Origin: Paenibacillus polymyxa
GTDB lineage: Bacteria > Bacillota > Bacilli > Paenibacillales > Paenibacillaceae
NCBI RefSeq assembly: GCF_018614975.1
Contig: NZ_JAGGNR010000012.1
Span: 62,001 to 126,000, forward strand
DNA length: 64,000 nt
Direction: 5' to 3'
A model generated the notes under the pieces. It was not told the origin of the DNA. It did no database searches and saw nothing but the letters and a program-made list of their open reading frames with translations. Below, piece after piece: positions 24,807-32,982 of the stretch; the stretch's first letter is position 1, and every line of letters begins with the position of its first letter. A program made the translations under genes and the position numbers.

Positions 24807-25978
24807 TCTTTCCATCCAAACGTTTTTCGCTCTCAATTTAGCATTGACTTTCCTCCCAAATCCCCCTACACTTCAATTATTAAAATACTTTTAAAAACAT
24901 TCATTGAATGGTTCGAAATGAACGGAAGGAGGCATATAACTTACCATGTTACCCACATCACACAACACCCAGCAGGTGAAGCGCATTAACGTTGAACTGG
25001 TGAAGAACACGCTCAGATCCATGGAAGTGGATACGAAGGCTTCCATTGCGAACCTAACCAAACTCAGCGTAGCGACATGCGGCACAATCTTGAACGAGTT
25101 GCTTCAAACTGGTGAGATTATCGATTTGGGTCCAGACGAATCGAGCGGGGGGAGACCGGCGAGTCGGTATCAGTTTAATGCGGACTACGCCAGCGTACTG
25201 TGCCTGATTATTCGAACGGAGGGCGGCGTTCACTCGATCACGCATACATATGCCAATCTGAACGAAGAGATGGCGGATGAACAGACACTCTTTTTGGATG
25301 AGATCAATTTAACGGTGGTAGAGGATCTGATTGCAAACCTGATCGAACAACACCACAATGTGCAGGCGATTGATATCGGCATACCTGGTGTGGCACACAA
25401 CGGCGTTATTGGGATTTGTGACGTACCGGAGCTGATGTATCAACCGCTCGGGCCAAGGCTCAAAGAGCAATATGAAGACGTGGAAGTGGTCATTGGCAAC
25501 GACATGAACCTGACGGTCTATGGATTGTACAACCAGCAGCAATTTGAGGAAGAGAAGAACTTTGCGGTGGTGACGTTTCCGGAGAATCATTTTCCGGGTG
25601 CAGGCTTTATCATCGATGGTCGTCCACTGACCGGGAATACGCAATTTGGGGGCGAAGTGGCCTTTTTACCTTTTGGCGTATCACGGGAAGAGCAGTTACG
25701 CATGTTGAAAACGGCGGAAGGGTTGCAGGAACTCGTCATAAAGACGCTGATCTCCATCATTGCGATTATTAACCCGGCAGCGATTGTCGTTACAGGCGAT
25801 ACAATGGACCCGGCTATGCGGGATGGCCTGCTCCAAGGCTGTCTGGATCAGCTGATTCCTCTGGAGCATATGCCGGAGTTGATTATCCAAAGAGACACTC
25901 GGCGCGAGTATGTTACTGGATTGGTAGCTGTGACGCTGGAGAGCCTGACCTACCGCATCCAGGTGGTTGAGAAGCAGG
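24764..25978 (+). repeat. direct duplication, copy A (terminator + ROK gene)
   Basis: This segment matches 28217-29432 at roughly nine bases in ten, covering the terminator, the promoter region with 'CATTGACTTTCCTCCCAAATCCCC' type sequence (in parts) and nearly all of the ROK gene. The match stops at 25978, where copy A runs into unrelated sequence. Confidence 0.85.
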
Positions 25979-26094
25979 GTAGGGAAATGAAGTTAAAAAA
26001 GCTTTGTTGGGAAAGCAGCGATTATTCTAAATGTTTAGGTGTTGAACTGCTATATCCAGTTTGTATGATGGCGTTGTCAGTACATATGGAATAA
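24946..26094 (+). CDS. ROK family regulator, copy A, with a replaced C-terminus
   Basis: This 382-residue protein has an N-terminal winged-helix segment ('NVELVKNTLRSMEVDTKASIANLTKLSVATCGTILNEL', residues 13-50 in pieces) and a ROK kinase-like domain ('IDIGIPGVAHNGVIGICDVPEL', 'VVIGNDMNLTVYGLY', 'GNTQFGGEVAFLPFG'). Compared with copy B (28401-29438), the last native codons are near 25978; after that about 38 residues are read from unrelated DNA, partly antisense to the DUF3139 gene, ending at 26094. The core is intact, so some function may remain. An AGGAGG site lies 13 bases before the ATG, as in copy B. Confidence 0.8.
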   Translation: MLPTSHNTQQVKRINVELVKNTLRSMEVDTKASIANLTKLSVATCGTILNELLQTGEIIDLGPDESSGGRPASRYQFNADYASVLCLIIRTEGGVHSITHTYANLNEEMADEQTLFLDEINLTVVEDLIANLIEQHHNVQAIDIGIPGVAHNGVIGICDVPELMYQPLGPRLKEQYEDVEVVIGNDMNLTVYGLYNQQQFEEEKNFAVVTFPENHFPGAGFIIDGRPLTGNTQFGGEVAFLPFGVSREEQLRMLKTAEGLQELVIKTLISIIAIINPAAIVVTGDTMDPAMRDGLLQGCLDQLIPLEHMPELIIQRDTRREYVTGLVAVTLESLTYRIQVVEKQGREMKLKKLCWESSDYSKCLGVELLYPVCMMALSVHME

Positions 26095-26351
26095 TAGTAA
26101 AATTCCTCTTGTTCATCTGTAAACGTCACGTTAGCACCGTATGGACACTTATTAGACTTAAGTGAATAAGTTCCTGAAATACTGTATATGTCTTCTTCCT
26201 TGTAGTTTTTAACTTGAAGCAAGTAGTTTCTGATGTCTGCCTCAGCTTGCATTTTTTTAATTGGATTACCTCCCAAGAGTAAATACAGTCCTATTGCAAT
26301 AATGATTAAAATGATTATGGTTAATATCAGATAAATTTTTCCGTTTTTCAA
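26022..26351 (-). CDS. DUF3139-like membrane-anchored small protein
   Basis: This 109-residue protein has one N-terminal membrane helix ('IYLILTIIILIIIAIGLYLLL', residues 6-26) and an extracytoplasmic part with 'AEADIRNYLLQVKNYKEEDIYSI' in two pieces and 'FTDEQEEFYYYSICTDNAI', the pattern of DUF3139 proteins. It is minus strand, opposite to the ROK and MFS genes around it, and was inserted between the two. Its 3' end overlaps the chimeric tail of ROK copy A by 73 bases in antisense. A ribosome site (GAATGGAGG) precedes the ATG. Function is unknown. Confidence 0.7.
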   Translation of the reverse strand: MKNGKIYLILTIIILIIIAIGLYLLLGGNPIKKMQAEADIRNYLLQVKNYKEEDIYSISGTYSLKSNKCPYGANVTFTDEQEEFYYYSICTDNAIIQTGYSSSTPKHLE

Positions 26352-26421
26352 CGTTACAAGCCTCCATTCAAGAGAGGAGAGAAGGACAATATTCTTGTCC
26401 CGCTCTTCCGTCCGATATGTG

Positions 26422-27018
26422 TTAGAAATTTGCGCCCGTAGCTCCTACAAGCTTAAATGCCAGTAATGCTTTGAACTCATATGGAGTAAATGGATAGTAA
26501 GAGTATCTGCTATGAGATCCAATCGCGTAACCTCCGCCAAAGTAATAAGCATCCCATACTATTTTGGAACAATATGTCTCGACTCCATAGTCTCCCAAGG
26601 CATTTACTAGACCGTAATGGACTCTATTGACAAAGTCTCTTTGATAAGTGCTTGCCCAATCAGCCGCAGCTTGAGCAGTAGATGAATTCCCGTATCTGTA
26701 TATTTTGGTGTTGGGGTTGGATGACATCCAAGAGTCTACAGATTGTCTAATCATTTTATTGAAGTATCCAGGGATGGTTACAATTGTTCCACCTGGATCA
26801 ATAACGATCCCTGCGTGGCCAGTAAGTCCATTAGAAGACGTATTATTTGTAATAATAACATCACCAGGGCGAATAACAGTACTAGTCCCAGGATAGTATT
26901 CGTTAGGAATTGCTTGGATCACAGCGGATGAGTCGTCAATTAAACTTTTTGCATTTGCTGCTCCGACTGTAAAAAGTGACATTGCAAAGACTAACAAAAG
27001 GATCATAGTTTTTTTCAT
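26422..27018 (-). CDS. secreted YiiX/NlpC-P60-like cysteine hydrolase
   Basis: This 198-residue protein starts at ATG 27018 (AGGAGTGCTATA before it; the longer frame from 27135 lacks a site). The signal peptide is 'MILLLVFAMSLFTVGAANA'. The mature part has 'IRPGDVIITNN', 'LTGHAGIVIDPGGTIVTIPGY' in pieces (a His-containing strand), and 'YCSKIVWDAYYF' (Cys), matching the permuted papain-like fold of YiiX/YebB proteins with His before Cys. Members are thought to act on lipids, amides or peptides of the envelope. It is minus strand and inserted into the broken ROK-MFS pair together with the DUF3139 gene. Confidence 0.75.
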   Translation of the reverse strand: MKKTMILLLVFAMSLFTVGAANAKSLIDDSSAVIQAIPNEYYPGTSTVIRPGDVIITNNTSSNGLTGHAGIVIDPGGTIVTIPGYFNKMIRQSVDSWMSSNPNTKIYRYGNSSTAQAAADWASTYQRDFVNRVHYGLVNALGDYGVETYCSKIVWDAYYFGGGYAIGSHSRYSYYPFTPYEFKALLAFKLVGATGANF

Positions 27019-27181
27019 TATAGCACTCCTAGAGTCTATTTCGATAACCGGCCAGTATTCGATATGGAAATAATAATACACATGAAAATAATTGTCAAAT
27101 AATGTAAATAAATCAAATTTAAAAGGTATAAACATTCTATATTAAAAATGAATAGATTGTTTGTATCTTAGACATATGATG

Positions 27182-27736
27182 AGTATTAAGGGGCCGACCA
27201 TTCTTTTTGTGTCGCATACCTATCCGCTCTTTGCTTCATCATACTTCTTCATGTACATCGGTAACGGCATGCTGGAGATTGCTTTGGCGATTCTGGGTGC
27301 GCGGATCTTTGTGAAAAACACAGGTACGATGATGAACCTGTCCCATTTCTTCTATGGGCTGAGTTCAACGGTGGCGCCTTTGCTGGCGACGGGTGTGATG
27401 TCCTTGACTGTGTTTGGACACGAACTGGACTGGCGCGGCATGTATCTGGTGATGTTGTCACTCTGTCTGCTGCCGATCATTGTGGCGCTACGCAGTAAAT
27501 TTCCGGGGGATGATCTTCCACATGAAGATCGGACTTCACTGAAGACGTTAAAACGTGATCCTGCCCTTTGGCTGATGGTGCTCATTCTTTCTTTTGGCAT
27601 AGTATCGGAACTGGCAGTGGAGGGTTGGCTCGTTAACTTTCTGGAGAAATCCTATACGTGGGACACGGTCAAAGCATCTGAGCTGCCGTCTGCGTTCTTC
27701 CTCAGCTTCTCGCTGGGACGCCTTCTGCTTGACTGA
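27182..27736 (+). pseudogene. truncated MFS transporter, copy A
   Basis: The sequence matches the intact MFS gene at 29716-30972. A short piece (27182-27203, 'ATTAAGGGGCC') equals 29827-29848, then about 185 bases are missing, and 27208-27733 equals about 30022-30547. The open frame keeps helices 3-8 ('YFFMYIGNGMLEIALAILGARIFVKN' in pieces) but lacks helices 1-2, the promoter, and the last four helices. The 3' end stops at the codon corresponding to Leu-Leu in 'GRLLLG'. It cannot be a working transporter. Confidence 0.85.
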
Positions 27737-27756
27737 GTCAACTGATATCTGAAAAA

Positions 27757-27838
27757 TTGTGATGATATTGGACAATGCCCGAATCCATCATGCAAAGTTG
27801 CTGATCCCGTTCCTCACGGAGATGGAAGACCGGCTTGG
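27757..27838 (+). mobile_element. fragment of IS630 transposase
   Basis: About 80 bases (TGATGATATTGGACAATGCC onwards) match 23977-24056 of the nearby IS630 element with a few changes, covering 'ILDNARIHHAKLLIPFLTEM'. It is abutted on both sides by unrelated sequence (MFS remnant and a regulator fragment), so it marks an old rearrangement junction. Confidence 0.8.
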
Positions 27839-28053
27839 ATAAAAAACATACAGGTCCAACTGACCATCAGAATCATTTACTATGTATGTTGTACGAAGGA
27901 AAGAGTAATTCTGAAATAATGATGGAAACAGTAATAACCCGTGCTTCAACAATTCGTAATTTTCGTTTCAATATGAAAACCAAGGAACGACAAGCGAGAT
28001 TATTTTGCAGCATCATGAACCTACTTAGAGATCGAATGGAGTATTCAAAATAG
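27835..28053 (+). pseudogene. fragment resembling an HTH regulator with a DUF2087-type context
   Basis: A 72-codon frame carries 'LLCMLYEGKSNSEIMMETVI' followed by 'ASTIRNFRFNMKTKERQARLF', a LuxR-like helix-turn-helix pattern seen in Bacillales regulators that also hold DUF2087. No ribosome site or plausible start is seen, and the frame begins in the IS630 remnant. I take it as a C-terminal gene fragment. Confidence 0.4.
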
Positions 28054-28216
28054 GAACTTTTCTAAAAATCTTGATGCGTTCACTTACGCTGATCACATAG
28101 CTATACTAATTCAAGTATGCAGTCGTTCAGGTCCAGCAATAGATGAATTTAAGCGGAGTGTAGTCAGGCTTTCAATCCTGAAGATTCATATTTCTTAATC
28201 CTATCCTATTTTCAAG

Positions 28217-29432
28217 GGGCAGCTCAGGATCATAGAAGATGATTTTGTGCTGTCTTTTTGCCTTCCCGTCTAAACGCTTTTCGTGCCCAATTTAGCATTG
28301 ACTTTCCTCCCAAATCCCCATAAACTTCAATTATTAAAACACTTTTAAAAACATTCATTGAATGGTTCGTAATGAACAAAAGGAGGCATACAAACTAACC
28401 ATGTTACCCACATCACACAACACCCAACAGGTGAAGCGGATTAACGTTGAATTGGTGAAGAATACGCTTAGATCGATGGGTGTAGGCACTAAGGCTTCCA
28501 TTGCGAACCTGACCAAACTCAGCGTAGCGACATGCGGCACGATCCTGAACGAATTACTCCAAACGGGTGAAATTATCGATCTGGGCCCGGATGAATCGAG
28601 CGGGGGAAGACCTGCCAGTCGGTATCAGTTTAATGCTGACTACGCCAGTGTGCTGTGCCTGATTATTCGAACGGAGGGCGGCATTCACTCAATCACACAT
28701 ACATATGCCAATCTGAACGGAGAGATGGCGGACGAACAGACACTCTTTTTGGATGAGATTAATGTCACGGTGGTAGAGGATCTGATTGCAACCCTGATCG
28801 AACAACACCACAATGTTCAGGCGATTGGTATCGGCATACCTGGGGTGGCGCACAATGGCGTTGTTGGCATCTGCGATGTACCGGAGCTAATGTACCAACC
28901 ACTCGGGCCAAGGCTCAAGGAGCAATATGAAGACGTGGAAGTGGTCATTGGCAACGACATGAACCTGACGGTGTATGGACTGTATAACCAGCAGCAATTT
29001 GAAGAAGAGAAGAATTTCGCAGTCGTTACATTTCCCGAGAACCATTTTCCGGGTGCGGGCTTTATCATTGATGGTCGTCCGCTGACCGGGAATACGCAAT
29101 TTGGGGGCGAGGTATCCTTTTTGCCTTTTGGCGTATCACGGGAAGAGCAGTTGCGAATGTTGAAAACGACAGAAGGGTTGAAGGAACTGGTCGTACAGAC
29201 GCTGGTATCCATCATCGCGATCATTAACCCGGCAACGATTGTGGTCACAGGTGATACGATGGACCCGGCGATGCGTGATGACCTGACGCAAGGTTGTTTG
29301 GATCGAATGATTCCACTGGAGCATATGCCGGAGTTGATTATTCAGAGAGACACTCGGCGCGAATATGTGACTGGGCTGGTCGCGGTGACGCTGGAGAGCC
29401 TGACCTACCGCATTCAGGTTATTGAGAAGCAG
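28217..29432 (+). repeat. direct duplication, copy B (terminator + ROK gene)
   Basis: This is the partner of 24764-25978, with the same order: terminator hairpin ending near 28260, an upstream region and the ROK gene. It includes the gene-free stretch 28054-28400, which holds only this terminator and the ROK promoter region. Confidence 0.85.
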
Positions 29433-29438
29433 TGGTAA
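28401..29438 (+). CDS. ROK family transcriptional regulator, copy B
   Basis: This 345-residue intact version has an N-terminal HTH (residues about 15-55) and a ROK sugar-kinase-like domain with 'IGIPGVAHNGVVGICDVPEL', 'VVIGNDMNLTVYG' and 'GNTQFGGEVSFLPFGV'. The typical ROK zinc motif (CxCGxxGC) is absent, so it is probably a repressor without kinase activity. The start follows AGGAGG by 13 bases, matching copy A. It precedes an MFS transporter gene in both duplicates, so it most likely controls that transporter in response to a sugar or related ligand. Confidence 0.85.
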   Translation: MLPTSHNTQQVKRINVELVKNTLRSMGVGTKASIANLTKLSVATCGTILNELLQTGEIIDLGPDESSGGRPASRYQFNADYASVLCLIIRTEGGIHSITHTYANLNGEMADEQTLFLDEINVTVVEDLIATLIEQHHNVQAIGIGIPGVAHNGVVGICDVPELMYQPLGPRLKEQYEDVEVVIGNDMNLTVYGLYNQQQFEEEKNFAVVTFPENHFPGAGFIIDGRPLTGNTQFGGEVSFLPFGVSREEQLRMLKTTEGLKELVVQTLVSIIAIINPATIVVTGDTMDPAMRDDLTQGCLDRMIPLEHMPELIIQRDTRREYVTGLVAVTLESLTYRIQVIEKQW

Positions 29439-29503
29439 AGGAACTGAACGTTGATCAGAAGGATGATCTCCTATCTGATCGAATAAAATTGTAGTAATCC
29501 TTT

Positions 29504-29694
29504 TATATAAGATGAACTATTTCATTAAACAGTAACGGAGAGGACAGAAAAAACCTGAAAAAGCGAAGCGGTCGCCTTTATCACCGGATTTTCCCTTTGG
29601 AGAAGGGAATTCAAAAAATCTGGGGATAACAGCGATTGGAAGGTTATTCTGTCATTGGAGTGTCCAGTTTATGACCCTTGTTTCAACTTATATA
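29504..29694. repeat. IS630-type MITE, copy 1 (191 bp)
   Basis: TATATAAGATGAA (29504-29516) and TTCAACTTATATA (29682-29694) are near-perfect inverted ends matching the ends of the IS630 element at 23109. The interior (GGAGAGGACAGAAAAAACC... CTGGGGATAACAGCGATTGG) is almost the same as in 62544-62771. Its arms GACAGAAAAAACC and GGTTATTCTGTC pair, so the whole unit can fold back. It lies between ROK copy B and the MFS gene. Confidence 0.85.
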
Positions 29695-29715
29695 GACACA
29701 ATGGAGGAACTTATT

Positions 29716-30972
29716 TTGAATCAGCAAACAGGTACACAAGGGAACAAACGAAAGTTCAACAAGCTGTACGCCATGCAACTGGCAACGATCTTTCTTGGAT
29801 TTATCGTATTTGGCATATCGGAAAATATTAAGGGGCCAGCCATTCCGCGCATTCAATTCGACTTTAATCTGGATGAGAAACAGCTCGGGACGTTATTGTC
29901 CCTGAACGCACTGGGGTACCTGATCGCATGTGCCTTCACGGCCATCCTGGTACGCAAATGGGGCATCAAGGCCGTTAGCATCATTTCATTTGCATCCATG
30001 TTGCTCTCGGGTGTGTTCATTTATGTGTCTCATACCTATCCACTCTTTGCTTCATCATACTTCTTCATGTACATCGGTAACGGCATGCTGGAGATTGCCT
30101 TGGCGATTCTGGGTGCACGGATCTTTGTGAAAAACACGGGTACGATGATGAACCTGTCCCATTTCTTCTATGGGCTGAGTTCAACGGTAGCGCCTTTGCT
30201 CGCGACAGGTGTCATGTCGTTGAGCGTGTTTGGACACGAACTGGACTGGCGCGGCATGTATCTGGTGATGTTGTCGCTCTGTTTGCTGCCGATCATTGCG
30301 GCGCTGCGCAGCAAATTCCCCGGGGATGATCTTCCGCATGAAGATCGGACATCACTCAAGACGTTAACACATGATCCTGCCCTTTGGCTGATGGTGCTCA
30401 TTCTTTCTTTTGGCGTAGTATCGGAGCTGGCGGTTGGGGGTTGGCTGGTTAATTTCCTGGAAAAAGCCTACACGTGGGACACGGTCAAAGCCTCCGGGTT
30501 ATTATCTGCGTTCTTCCTCACGTTCTCGCTGGGACGTCTGCTGCTTGGTCCATTAACGGATCGGATCGGATTTGTATTGTCACTGATTATGTTCTCGGCT
30601 TTCTCGGGAGTATGTACGTTCGTGGCGCTTGCAGGGGGAGAGCGTCTTGCGATTTTCTTTGCCATATCAGGTGCGGGCATTGCGATGATCTATCCAACAG
30701 TTATGGCATTTATCGCACGCAGATATCCAAACGGCAGTGACACTGCGATTACGTTCACAGTTACTCTGATGGGGGTTGGCAGTGTCATTGGTAACTATGT
30801 GATTGGCTGGGTGATTGAAGGTGTGAAGAATCTGTACGGTTCAACGACTCAGTTGGGACTGCTGCGCGGACTTCAAGCGGGATATGGATTCATCGGTTTA
30901 TGTGCTGTGATCTGTGCGGCATCTGGCGTAGTGTTATATGTGTATCTGAAGCGGAAGCAGGAACTGATTTAG
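29716..30972 (+). CDS. MFS transporter
   Basis: This protein of 418 residues has 12 predicted membrane helices and the loop 'ALVRKWGIKAVSII' type motif after helix 2 ('AILVRKWGIKAVSIISFASM'). It is similar to sugar-type (fucose/glucose permease-like) MFS members. I chose TTG 29716, which follows GGAGG (29703-29707) by eight bases; the frame extends upstream to 29671 only because it reads into the MITE end. It is the intact partner of the remnant at 27182-27736 and is paired with ROK copy B. The substrate is unknown. Confidence 0.85.
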   Translation: MNQQTGTQGNKRKFNKLYAMQLATIFLGFIVFGISENIKGPAIPRIQFDFNLDEKQLGTLLSLNALGYLIACAFTAILVRKWGIKAVSIISFASMLLSGVFIYVSHTYPLFASSYFFMYIGNGMLEIALAILGARIFVKNTGTMMNLSHFFYGLSSTVAPLLATGVMSLSVFGHELDWRGMYLVMLSLCLLPIIAALRSKFPGDDLPHEDRTSLKTLTHDPALWLMVLILSFGVVSELAVGGWLVNFLEKAYTWDTVKASGLLSAFFLTFSLGRLLLGPLTDRIGFVLSLIMFSAFSGVCTFVALAGGERLAIFFAISGAGIAMIYPTVMAFIARRYPNGSDTAITFTVTLMGVGSVIGNYVIGWVIEGVKNLYGSTTQLGLLRGLQAGYGFIGLCAVICAASGVVLYVYLKRKQELI

Positions 30973-30989
30973 AAATCAATTGAAACGAT

Positions 30990-31024
30990 AAAGCCCCGCT
31001 AATCGCCATGATCGGTGGGGCTTT
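30990..31024 (+). terminator. Rho-independent terminator
   Basis: AAAGCCCCGC (30991-31000) pairs with GGGGCTTT at 31016-31023 around a loop containing ATCGCCATGATCGG. It ends the MFS gene. Confidence 0.7.
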
Positions 31025-31170
31025 GCATATGAATATACGAGTAGATTAGTACGGTATATCATCTATCACTAGTATCTTAACAAATCATAACCACGGGTCA
31101 TGTAGAGTAAGGACTTTTTTTCATCATATACCAGCCACTTTACTACACAGTCTGAATTTCCTCAACAAGC

Positions 31171-31776
31171 CTATGACTTGTTCAAAGCCGTTCTTCTTTT
31201 CCAACGTTTCAAAAGCACGTACAATCCAAAAGCACCCAAGAAAACCACCGCTGCCGGAACGATATAAGGCTTAATAATCTCGTCCACATGCTCCCATTGA
31301 GAGCCTAGTTTGAATCCCAAGTAGATGTACAATGAGGTGATCGGAAGCATGGCCAAGAATGTAAAGATACTGAATTTAAACACATTCATTTTCGCCATTC
31401 CACATGGGATGGAGATCACTGTCCGAATACCGGGGACAAAACGTCCATAGAAAGCTACCCCGCTGCCATATTTCTCGAAGAACTTATCGGAAGCGTCTAG
31501 ATGGTGGGGGCGAATCAAGAAATACTTGCCGAATTTTTCGACCATCGGCCTGCCGCCGTATCGTCCAAGGGCATACAACGTCAGAGGTCCAAACGTTCCA
31601 CCTACGGTACCAGCCAGAATAGCCAGCCACAGCTTCATATCCCCCAGATACACCCAATATCCCGCCATGGGCAGCACAAGTTCAGCAGGTACGAATTCAA
31701 ACGACAAGGCAATAACGAGACCTGCGTATGACAAATCTTTAAAAAAGAGTATAAATTGCGTGATCCATTCTGTCAT
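31171..31776 (-). CDS. DedA family membrane protein
   Basis: This 201-residue protein has about five membrane segments and the DedA signatures 'EFVPAELVLPMAGYW' (residues 27-41), 'GGTFGPLTLYALGRYGGR' (60-77) and 'YGRFVPGIRTVISIPCGMAKM' in pieces (the F/YGRFxPxxR motif, about 112-132). DedA proteins are proton-dependent lipid scramblases or flippases, affecting undecaprenyl-phosphate or aminophospholipid recycling. ATG 31776 follows GGAGGGA on its strand; the longer frame to 31821 has no site. It is monocistronic. Confidence 0.9.
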   Translation of the reverse strand: MTEWITQFILFFKDLSYAGLVIALSFEFVPAELVLPMAGYWVYLGDMKLWLAILAGTVGGTFGPLTLYALGRYGGRPMVEKFGKYFLIRPHHLDASDKFFEKYGSGVAFYGRFVPGIRTVISIPCGMAKMNVFKFSIFTFLAMLPITSLYIYLGFKLGSQWEHVDEIIKPYIVPAAVVFLGAFGLYVLLKRWKRRTALNKS

Positions 31777-31982
31777 GCTTTCCCTCCATGAATCTATCTT
31801 TTTTATATATAAAAGAAACACTCCTATACCCAGATTAACAATAGCGAATAGAGCTTGTCAAAGTTCGCATGTTTGTCCATTTCAGGACACACTGCGGCAA
31901 TATGTTTACCCGTACATAAGGGTTGAATGGATTCATTGACACTTCATACAGAAGTGGATACCGAAGCAATGATATAATCTTC

Positions 31983-31996
31983 TGAAAACGCTTCCA
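31983..31996. promoter_or_regulatory. cre-like CcpA site (pseudogene copy)
   Basis: TGAAAACGCTTCCA fits the cre consensus TGNAANCGNTNNCA at every fixed position. It lies about 70 bases upstream of the broken GNAT-fusion copy. The paralogous site before the intact gene (33471-33484) reads TGAAAATGCTTCCA and has lost the central CG. Confidence 0.55.
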
Positions 31997-32064
31997 ATTA
32001 TAGTATGATAAAACTATCACTAGCTTCTTCACCATCCTGTACATAAAGAGAAGGAGATCAGAAC

Positions 32065-32381
32065 ATGACCGAAACTTCGATTATCGACCAGATCCATATT
32101 ATTGAATACGCCCCCTCTTACGCTGCTGTGCGCAAGACCGTGGAGGCCGGATGGCCGACGGGAGTGTGGTTTTGATTTCTTTGACTATACGTGGAAAAAG
32201 GGAGATGTCTCCCTGCGGGCTGAATTTGAAAAGTCGGGTCGCGGGCTAACTGCCCTCGAAACACCGGATTACGAAATCTCTACAGAGGTCGATGATCATG
32301 ATCTGGTTTTCGGTTCCAGCTATAAGGTTCGCTATCGCATTAAGAACACTTCTGCGTCCGAACTGGCAGTCGAGATCAAGG
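32065..32381 (+). pseudogene. deleted copy of the GNAT-fusion gene
   Basis: From its upstream region (about 31975) to 32381 this matches the 5' part of the gene at 33553. Two internal deletions are visible relative to that gene: about 261 bases lost between two GCTG sites (33610 and 33871) and 209 bases lost between two copies of GCCGGATGGCC (33892 and 34101). The frame from ATG 32065 now stops after 36 codons at 32173. Homology ends at 32381 within the 'VEIK' codons, so the C-terminal 900 residues are absent. Confidence 0.88.
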
Positions 32382-32503
32382 CACATTATACAAGGGTAAG
32401 CTACCGAGGGACTATAGCTCCATAAAACAGGGGCAGTCTGGACTTCATTTTTTTCGTCTAAGGTTTACAGCTGTTTTTCATTGTTGGGGATGATCTGACT
32501 GGG

Positions 32504-32534
32504 AAACCTCGTTTCGACCAAATGAGGTTTTTTT
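32504..32534 (+). terminator. Rho-independent terminator
   Basis: AAACCTC...GAGGTTT with inner TTT/AAA pairing, followed by TTTTTT. It isolates the mazEF module from the pseudogene. Confidence 0.7.
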
Positions 32535-32551
32535 ATATGCTTATTTTGCTT

Positions 32552-32656
32552 TATACCAATGGTATATCTATTCATAATCATAGGCTGTACAATCATTATT
32601 TTATGGTTGAATACAATGTATCCTTTTATTGTTTCATGTATATCATATAGATATAC
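32552..32656. promoter_or_regulatory. two palindromes, probable MazE(F) operators
   Basis: TATACCAATGGTATA (32552-32566) has perfect 7-base arms. GTATATCATATAGATATAC (32638-32656) also has perfect 7-base arms and ends about 25 bases before the mazE start. MazE-type antitoxins commonly bind such palindromes in their own promoter. Confidence 0.5.
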
Positions 32657-32679
32657 AACTGTAGGGAGGTGAGGTATAA

Positions 32680-32982
32680 TTGGAGCATCAACCAAACGAA
32701 AGGCGTGGGATTGCCATGACTACAGCCACACTTAGCAAATGGGGAAATAGCAGTGCAATTCGCATTCCTAACCAATTGCTTAAGCGTCTTAATCTGGAAG
32801 AAGGCTCGGAAATCGAGATTTTGGTGACAGAAGATAATGAATTGTTGTTGCGTCCAAAAACCAAGCCTGTAGAGTCCAATGAGGAACTACGTAACCATCT
32901 AAAGACTTTGCTCTCTAAAGTGAAACAGGATACAAGACATGAAGAAATAGACTTTGGTACTGAAGGGAACGAGTTACTTTGA
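32680..32982 (+). CDS. mazE: MazE-type antitoxin (AbrB/SpoVT fold)
   Basis: The N-terminal swapped-hairpin DNA-binding motif is clear: 'TLSKWGNSSAIRIPNQLLKRLNLEEGSEIEI' in pieces (residues 16-47). The C-terminal acidic tail ('EEIDFGTEGNELL') would wrap the toxin. TTG 32680 follows GGGAGGTGAG by about eight bases; an internal ATG at 32716 is the alternative. The stop overlaps the mazF start by four bases (TTGA), the usual coupling in toxin-antitoxin pairs. Confidence 0.9.
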   Translation: MEHQPNERRGIAMTTATLSKWGNSSAIRIPNQLLKRLNLEEGSEIEILVTEDNELLLRPKTKPVESNEELRNHLKTLLSKVKQDTRHEEIDFGTEGNELL

